Origin: Solirubrum koreensis
GTDB lineage: Bacteria > Bacteroidota > Bacteroidia > Cytophagales > Hymenobacteraceae
Reading direction: 5' to 3'
Length of the DNA: 64,000 bases
Assembly (NCBI RefSeq): GCF_039541855.1
Contig: NZ_BAABHA010000015.1
Coordinates: forward strand, 744,001 to 808,000
A model generated the notes under the pieces. The model worked only from the letters and a program-made list of their open reading frames with translations. It was not told the origin of the DNA and ran no database searches. The translations under genes and the position numbers were made by a program. Positions 59,522 through 64,000 of the stretch are shown here, piece by piece (the stretch's first letter is position 1; each line of letters opens with the position of its first letter).

Positions 59522-60489
59522 AGGCCTACTCGTTTTACTTCAACGCGTCCGACTGGCTGGCTTCATCGGCGGTCAAGTTGATGAGCAAAGCGGAGCGCGG
59601 GGTGTACATCCAGCTGCTTGCCCTAGCGTGGGGCATGGAGCGCCCGGGCACATTGCCCGCCGTTGCGGATAAGGTTCGCCGGTTGGCGGAAATGAGCCTG
59701 GAAGAATGGGCCGAAAGCGGCGAAACCATCCTGGAGAAGTTTCCCCTTTCGGAGTGCGGCACCTATCGCTATAATCCGCGCCTGGTTGCCGAAGCATCCA
59801 AAGAACAAGCCCGCAGCGAGAAGGCTGCCGCTTCTGCCAACAAGCGCTGGCAGAACAAGCCGGATGCCAACGCAATGCCCGCGCAATCCGAACGCAATGC
59901 GAACGCATCGAATCCGAATGCGAACGCATCCCAAAACGCATGCGATGGCAATGCTATAGTAAAGGAAAGTAAAGAGAACAATACTTCTCTTGCCGGACCG
60001 GCTGCGCCGGCTCCGGCGGAGGTTGCCCTTCCCTTGGTGGAAGAACCCAAGCCCACTAAAAGCAAACCCAAAACCGATCAAGTGGCGGCGGCGCATCCCG
60101 AGCTGGCGTTTGCCGCCCTCTGGGACCAGTACCACAACGGGCCCGGCATTGAGAAGCGCGGCAGCAAGGCCACGGCCCAAGCCCGGTGGGAGGCCTTGCC
60201 CGAATCCACCCGCCGCCACATCCTCGCCGGCTTGGACGCCTACCGCGTCGATTGCACCCGCAACGGGCCGGAGTTCATGCCCTACTGCGAGAAGTTCCTG
60301 AACCTGAAAAAGCAGGTGTGGGCCACGGAAGGCTACGGCCGCACGGCCCGCGTCATTCAACTGGCACCCGAAGCCCGCCCCGTGCAAACGAGCAAAGAAG
60401 ACCTCTGGGGCTTCAACGATGCCCGAACCCACGAACCACGCCCCGCTTACGCTTCCTCCGGTCAATTCAACGGCACCACGCCCCGCTAG
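59518..60489 (+). CDS. DUF1376-type phage replication protein
   Basis: The 323-residue protein's N-terminal about 90 residues fit DUF1376 (YSFYFNASDWLASSAVKLMS, AERGVYIQLLALAWGME, EKFPLSECG), a winged-helix domain of phage replication initiators. A low-complexity linker (NANASNPNANASQNACDGNA, about 120-145) is encoded by palindromic repeats. The C-terminal half is Pro/Lys-rich then helical (AAHPELAFAALWDQYHNG). It lies two genes before the helicase-like gene, as lambda O lies beside P. Confidence 0.82.
   Translation: MKAYSFYFNASDWLASSAVKLMSKAERGVYIQLLALAWGMERPGTLPAVADKVRRLAEMSLEEWAESGETILEKFPLSECGTYRYNPRLVAEASKEQARSEKAAASANKRWQNKPDANAMPAQSERNANASNPNANASQNACDGNAIVKESKENNTSLAGPAAPAPAEVALPLVEEPKPTKSKPKTDQVAAAHPELAFAALWDQYHNGPGIEKRGSKATAQARWEALPESTRRHILAGLDAYRVDCTRNGPEFMPYCEKFLNLKKQVWATEGYGRTARVIQLAPEARPVQTSKEDLWGFNDARTHEPRPAYASSGQFNGTTPR
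59896..59949. other. iteron-like palindromes inside the replication gene, possible origin
   Basis: AATGCGAACGCATC occurs at 59896-59909 and 59917-59930, 21 bp apart; each contains the palindrome ATGCG-AA-CGCAT. A third related CGCATGCG follows at about 59938. Their placement inside an initiator gene resembles the lambda ori within O. Confidence 0.45.
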
Positions 60490-60491
60490 CC

Positions 60492-60959
60492 ATGCACATT
60501 ACCCGTTCCTTGCCCGCCGCCCAACAAGAGCTGCACCGCGCCGCTGCCGTGGTACAGGCCCGCCTCGAAGCCGATTGGGCGTGGGTGCAGAAAGAGTTCG
60601 ACGCGTTGGACTTGACCAACGAAGCCGCCCAGGGCCGGTTGCGGATGCTCGAAACCCGCCGCCTGCGCCTGCTGGAGTTGGCCGAACTGCTCGAAGCCTG
60701 CGAGAAAGTTGGGCCCGCAACCGACACGGCCATTGAGGACGCCAACGAACTCGCCCGCCATTGGCATGGTCAGTACGTGAAGGAGGTGGGACAAGCCGCC
60801 GATTTCGCCGGCATGGTGCTGGCCCAAAGCAGCAAGCAGCACCACCGCCCGGTGCCCACCGATGCCGAGATCGAAGCGGCCATGAATCTGCGCTACCCGT
60901 GGCTTGCGAAGACCCGCCGCTTCATCGACGCGCTCATCGAACGCCGCAACGCCGCCTAA
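60492..60959 (+). CDS. phage protein with helical coiled-coil region
   Basis: The 155-residue, strongly helical protein (LQARLEADWAWV-like first half, RLRMLETRRLRLLELAELLE) has no recognised family. Located between replication initiator and ATPase, with 2- and 3-bp gaps, it may be a helicase loader or accessory protein; this is positional inference only. Confidence 0.68.
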   Translation: MHITRSLPAAQQELHRAAAVVQARLEADWAWVQKEFDALDLTNEAAQGRLRMLETRRLRLLELAELLEACEKVGPATDTAIEDANELARHWHGQYVKEVGQAADFAGMVLAQSSKQHHRPVPTDAEIEAAMNLRYPWLAKTRRFIDALIERRNAA

Positions 60960-60962
60960 CGC

Positions 60963-62066
60963 ATGGCCAGCCTCTCCACTCTCGATCAACTGCGCACCCC
61001 GTTGCCCGCATTGGCTACGGAAGCGCCTGTTAGCGCGGCCGCACCCTTGGTTAGTGCCGATCAGGTGCAGCGCGAAGCCTTGCACGCCTGGGACCACACC
61101 AACCCCAACGGCAGCCCCACGCACTACCCGACGCTCGACAAGCATTGGCTCTGGCAGCCCGGCGAAACCACGGCCGTTACCGGGTGGCCCGGCATGGGCA
61201 AGAGCTTGGCCGAACTCAACAAGATGGTGACCAAGGCCGTGTACGACGAATGGAAGTTCGCCCTGTTCGTGCCCGAAAACATGCCGCTGCGCAAGGCCGT
61301 GGGCATCCTGGTGCAGGCCTACGTCGGCCAATCGGTGAACCCCGACCACCCGTTTCGCATGAGCCGGGCCCAATACGAAGACGCCGTGAAGTGGGTAACG
61401 GGGCACTTTACCTTCATCGATCCGCGCCAAGCTCACAGCCTCAAAACCCTCTTGCCCGCCGTGAAAGCCGCCAAGCGGTTCGGCATCAAGGGCTGGCTAT
61501 TGGACCCCTTCAACGATTTGGAAAGCAAGCTCGGAGACTTTAGCGGCATGATGAGCGAACAGCTGCGGGCCCAACTGAGCTTGATTCTGGACTTCACCAA
61601 GGACGAGCAGCTGTGTACCCTGATCTGCGTGCACCCGGCCGGCGAAGCCCGCAACGCCAAAACGATGGAACTCAAGATTCCCGATCAGTACAGCATGGAA
61701 GGCGGCCGGATGTGGCCGAACCGGATGGACTCGATTTGCGTGTGGCACCGCCCGATGGCCGACGAAGACCCCACCGATTCGAGCGTGGACTTCTACGTCA
61801 AGAAGATGCGCAACGAACCCGAATCCGGCTTCAAGACGCCCAAGCTCGGGGTGCGGCTGCACTACGAACGCCGCGCCTTCCGCTACATCGACCCGCTGCT
61901 GGGCATGTCGCCCCTCGATCCGAAGCTGGTGCAACGCTACCGCCAAACCGGCTCCAACCAACCGCCCGAAGGCCCGCGCATCATCACCCCCGCCCTCGAT
62001 TTAATAGCCGCGCCTGGCTTTGGGCCCTTGCCTGCTTCGAAGTTCAACGAACCCGCTCCCTTCTAG
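60963..62066 (+). CDS. DnaB/RecA-like phage replication ATPase
   Basis: The 367-residue P-loop ATPase has Walker A GWPGMGKS (about 76-83), FALFVPENMP after it, a Walker B-like strand GWLLDPFNDL (about 178-187) and LICVHPAGEARN with a conserved His as in DnaB-family helicases. The C-terminal about 90 residues vary (ERRAFRYIDPLLGMSP). Its place after the replication initiator suggests the helicase of the element. It lacks a DnaB N-terminal domain, so could instead be a loader or RepA-like hexamer. Confidence 0.82.
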   Translation: MASLSTLDQLRTPLPALATEAPVSAAAPLVSADQVQREALHAWDHTNPNGSPTHYPTLDKHWLWQPGETTAVTGWPGMGKSLAELNKMVTKAVYDEWKFALFVPENMPLRKAVGILVQAYVGQSVNPDHPFRMSRAQYEDAVKWVTGHFTFIDPRQAHSLKTLLPAVKAAKRFGIKGWLLDPFNDLESKLGDFSGMMSEQLRAQLSLILDFTKDEQLCTLICVHPAGEARNAKTMELKIPDQYSMEGGRMWPNRMDSICVWHRPMADEDPTDSSVDFYVKKMRNEPESGFKTPKLGVRLHYERRAFRYIDPLLGMSPLDPKLVQRYRQTGSNQPPEGPRIITPALDLIAAPGFGPLPASKFNEPAPF

Positions 62067-62068
62067 CC

Positions 62069-62302
62069 ATGTCCAACCTCTGCTCTGTCTGCCTCTGCCG
62101 CCTGTCCTATCCAGACAAAGAGGCCAAAGTAAAAGCGGCTATAATCCGTTGGTTGGCCCTTCAGGAGGGCAACGCCGCCCCCGCCCTCCAATGCGACGAA
62201 GCGGTCATTCGCAACCAGCCCCGCCTCGCCTTCCAAGCCGCCGCCCTGCTGGTGGTGCTGATGGAAGCCTCGAAAGAAGAAGCCGTGGAACCCCCTTTTT
62301 GA
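62069..62302 (+). CDS. small phage protein
   Basis: The 77-residue protein begins with a Cys pair (NLCSVCLCRLSYPDKE) and has a helical remainder (QPRLAFQAAALLVVLMEASK). No family is recognised. Two bp after the ATPase gene. Confidence 0.65.
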   Translation: MSNLCSVCLCRLSYPDKEAKVKAAIIRWLALQEGNAAPALQCDEAVIRNQPRLAFQAAALLVVLMEASKEEAVEPPF

Positions 62303-62342
62303 CCGCCTGATCCGCGCCATACGAAACCAAGCCGCCTGAACG

Positions 62343-62480
62343 ATGAAGAAGCGCCTCCGCAAAAAGCTCTACCGCAAAGAATACAGCGACCCGCGCGTTC
62401 GCAGCAAGCTGCATGTGATGTTGGCGCCAATGACCGAAGAACTGATGGCTCTCTTAGCCAGTCGCACCCAATCTGATTAG
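62343..62480 (+). CDS. 45-residue basic phage protein
   Basis: It starts MKKRLRKKLYRKEYSDPRVR and ends ALLASRTQSD; about a third of the residues are Lys or Arg, suggesting nucleic-acid binding. It lies 40 bp after one gene and 4 bp before the next, in frame with operon spacing. Confidence 0.55.
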   Translation: MKKRLRKKLYRKEYSDPRVRSKLHVMLAPMTEELMALLASRTQSD

Positions 62481-62484
62481 TCTC

Positions 62485-62712
62485 ATGCCCCACTACGACA
62501 AACTACCTTGGTACCGCCGCCTGGTTGACGCCTGGCGCCTGCTGAACGCCCCGCGCTACGCCCTCGGCGTCTTCAGCGAAGAAGGACACTCTCTCACCTT
62601 CCAATGCACCGTGAACGAAGCGGCCTTTGTGCGGGACAAGCTACAAGCCGGGATCAGCGAAACGATTTTCATGGAATCCGCAGTGGAACAGGCCAAAACC
62701 ATCCTTTCCTAA
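62485..62712 (+). CDS. small phage protein
   Basis: The 75-residue protein has a basic/aromatic N-terminus (DKLPWYRRLVDAWRLLNAPR) and a beta-alpha remainder (HSLTFQCTVNEAAFVRDKL). No family is recognised. Confidence 0.65.
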   Translation: MPHYDKLPWYRRLVDAWRLLNAPRYALGVFSEEGHSLTFQCTVNEAAFVRDKLQAGISETIFMESAVEQAKTILS

Positions 62713-62758
62713 CCCCTCCCTTCCCCTACACCGCGCCCCGCGCACCAGAGCCCTCCCC

Positions 62759-63256
62759 ATGCCCAGAGACACCCGCACCGCCGCCACCCAGTTGGCCGCC
62801 GCCCACCGGAACCCGAACACGACCGAAGCCGAGCTAACGGCCGCCTCCCTGGCCTACAACATGGCCAACATTGCCCGGCTGCGGGAAGGGGAGGCGCCGA
62901 TTCAGGAGGAAGCCGGCCCGATCAGCGCCGAACAGTTGAACCGGATGCAAGCCCTACGGGATGATGTGCGCCGGAAACACCAGGATGCAGTAGAATCCGG
63001 CCGAGTAATGTTCAACAACTTTTACCGCCTCGAATACCTGCTAGACGAAGGCGACGAACTGCAATCCGCCCTCGCCCGCCTCACCCAAGAGCGGGACGCC
63101 GCCGAAGAAGCCCTGAGCCGGCACCGGATGCAGACGGCCGATGCGCTGCGGGACATGTACGGTAAAGCCCTGGAAGCCGAAACGCGGTTTGACGGCTTGC
63201 CCAGCGAAGAAATAGAACGCGCCGCCCGCGCCCTTGATATCGACCTAACGCCATGA
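62759..63256 (+). CDS. phage coiled-coil protein
   Basis: The 165-residue protein is dominated by heptad-like helices (LQSALARLTQERDAAEEALS, MQTADALRDMYGKALEAETR). Function unknown; ATGA overlap with the next gene. Confidence 0.65.
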   Translation: MPRDTRTAATQLAAAHRNPNTTEAELTAASLAYNMANIARLREGEAPIQEEAGPISAEQLNRMQALRDDVRRKHQDAVESGRVMFNNFYRLEYLLDEGDELQSALARLTQERDAAEEALSRHRMQTADALRDMYGKALEAETRFDGLPSEEIERAARALDIDLTP

Positions 63257-63522
63257 TGAGCGCCGCCGAGTACCGCGCCCTTCACGGCAAGAAGCCCGCA
63301 AAGACCCCTGGCAAGCCATCCATTGCGCCCACGCCCCCAAAGCCGCCCACCGACACCCCCGAAGCCCAAGAAGCCCGCAGCGCCCCTGTATGGAAGCCGC
63401 TCAAGGTGGAAATATCCGGCTTCACCTTTGCCAACCAGACCAAGCGCGTGGTGACGCTCTGCCCAGAAGCTCACGCCGAAGACCTCCAAACCCACATCGA
63501 AGCCTTTCGCCCCAAGCCATGA
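63253..63522 (+). CDS. small proline-rich phage protein
   Basis: The 89-residue protein has a Pro/Lys-rich N-terminal half (KKPAKTPGKPSIAPTPPKPP) and a strand-rich end (KVEISGFTFANQTKRVVTL). ATGA overlaps with both neighbours. Confidence 0.62.
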   Translation: MMSAAEYRALHGKKPAKTPGKPSIAPTPPKPPTDTPEAQEARSAPVWKPLKVEISGFTFANQTKRVVTLCPEAHAEDLQTHIEAFRPKP

Positions 63523-63809
63523 ATGTCCTGGTTGAATTAACCCCGAAGGAATACCGCAAGCTGCTGCGCCAGCGCGGCCGGCTTTGGCTCCGGCAAGCCG
63601 ACCACCGTCCGGCAACCCCGCTATTCGTGTATTGGCACCAATGGGAGTGCATACAAGACGAGCGACGCTACCTGAATACCCAGTGCTGGCGCAGTCGGAA
63701 TACGCGTTACGCCTACCGAAACCGCCTAAAGCACATGCGCTATTTGCGCCTGAACTCACCCACCCTCTGCCACGCCGCCGAAGCCGCGGGCATCCTTCCC
63801 CAGTCCTGA
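63519..63809 (+). CDS. small basic phage protein
   Basis: The 96-residue Arg/Tyr-rich protein (YRKLLRQRGRLWLRQADHRP, RSRNTRYAYRNRLKHMRYLR) suggests nucleic-acid contact. No family is recognised. Confidence 0.62.
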   Translation: MNVLVELTPKEYRKLLRQRGRLWLRQADHRPATPLFVYWHQWECIQDERRYLNTQCWRSRNTRYAYRNRLKHMRYLRLNSPTLCHAAEAAGILPQS

Positions 63810-63814
63810 CGCCA

Positions 63815-64000
63815 TGATAGTCACCAACGAACGCATTGAAGTAACAACCCTCATGATGGAAAAGGCCGGCATGCGGCGCGGCCCCTTTGAGTTTGGGGTA
63901 CCTGCTGACCCTGCTGACCTGAGCAAAGGACTGTCGTGGAAGTCGCTGGGCACCATTACAGACGCCGATTTTGACGCCATAGAAGCCTATTTCCTACGCC
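63815..64000 (+). CDS. phage protein, 3' end cut by window
   Basis: An open frame of 62 residues to the window edge (MIVTNERIEVTTLMMEKAGM, then GVPADPADLSKGLSWK). Five bp after the preceding stop. Function unknown. Confidence 0.55.

Noticed and set aside
1..64000. CRISPR array or insertion sequence
   Set aside because: No regularly spaced direct repeats of CRISPR type and no transposase gene are visible.

Overview
The window reads as chromosome of a high-GC Bacteroidota of the Hymenobacter/Cytophagales type. Supporting signs are many proteins ending in type IX secretion (T9SS) C-terminal sorting domains, Bacteroidota-specific families (ABC permease-M1 peptidase fusions, phosphoesterase-Omp85 fusions, LytS/LytTR pairs), almost no Shine-Dalgarno sequences, and TAnnTTTG-type promoter boxes. 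The genus is inferred from gene content only.

Positions 1 to about 48,000 are chromosomal backbone. In order they hold: the end of a T9SS beta-helix protein; a LytTR two-component pair; an ABC exporter whose permease is fused to an M1-like peptidase; a secreted serine hydrolase; catalase-peroxidase KatG; small membrane and lipoprotein genes; tRNA-Arg(CCT); a cyclase-fold DUF2652 protein facing an HD-domain Pycsar-type membrane effector; a large phosphoesterase-Omp85 protein; an outer-membrane barrel; polyphosphate kinase and a SixA-like phosphatase; two paralogous M43 metalloproteases; HflX; cytochrome c; a glycosyltransferase and RfbC; MurF; an FG-GAP T9SS protein; an omega-amidase-like nitrilase and a methionine aminotransferase; two more T9SS-tailed proteins; an eight-PAS histidine kinase; and a DUF4136 lipoprotein. 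Gene ends are often marked by very long, near-perfect hairpins.

From about 48,480 to the right edge the content changes to a prophage or related element seen from its immunity and early region. A CI-like repressor on the minus strand faces a rightward early operon across an operator cluster. The operon carries a Cro-position protein, a KilA-N-like protein, an N6-adenine-type methyltransferase, a cytosine-methyltransferase-like protein, two PP-loop (PAPS-reductase-like) proteins, HNH nucleases, a DUF1376 replication protein, a DnaB/RecA-like ATPase and many small proteins with overlapping or 1-5 bp spaced starts. No integrase, terminase or structural gene is visible, so the element continues past 64,000.

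The most unusual part is 55,912-59,521. Two successive modules share one plan: a minus-strand ribbon-helix-helix-like gene, inverted-repeat operator, TAnnTTTG promoter, module-specific genes, a CxxCG(E/D)ELA zinc-ribbon gene and an HNH gene. The HNH genes share a 264-bp perfect direct repeat. The first HNH copy is chimeric after the repeat, and the second module carries a PP-loop protein. The other leading candidate is the cyclase-fold/Pycsar-effector pair at 16,341-18,832.
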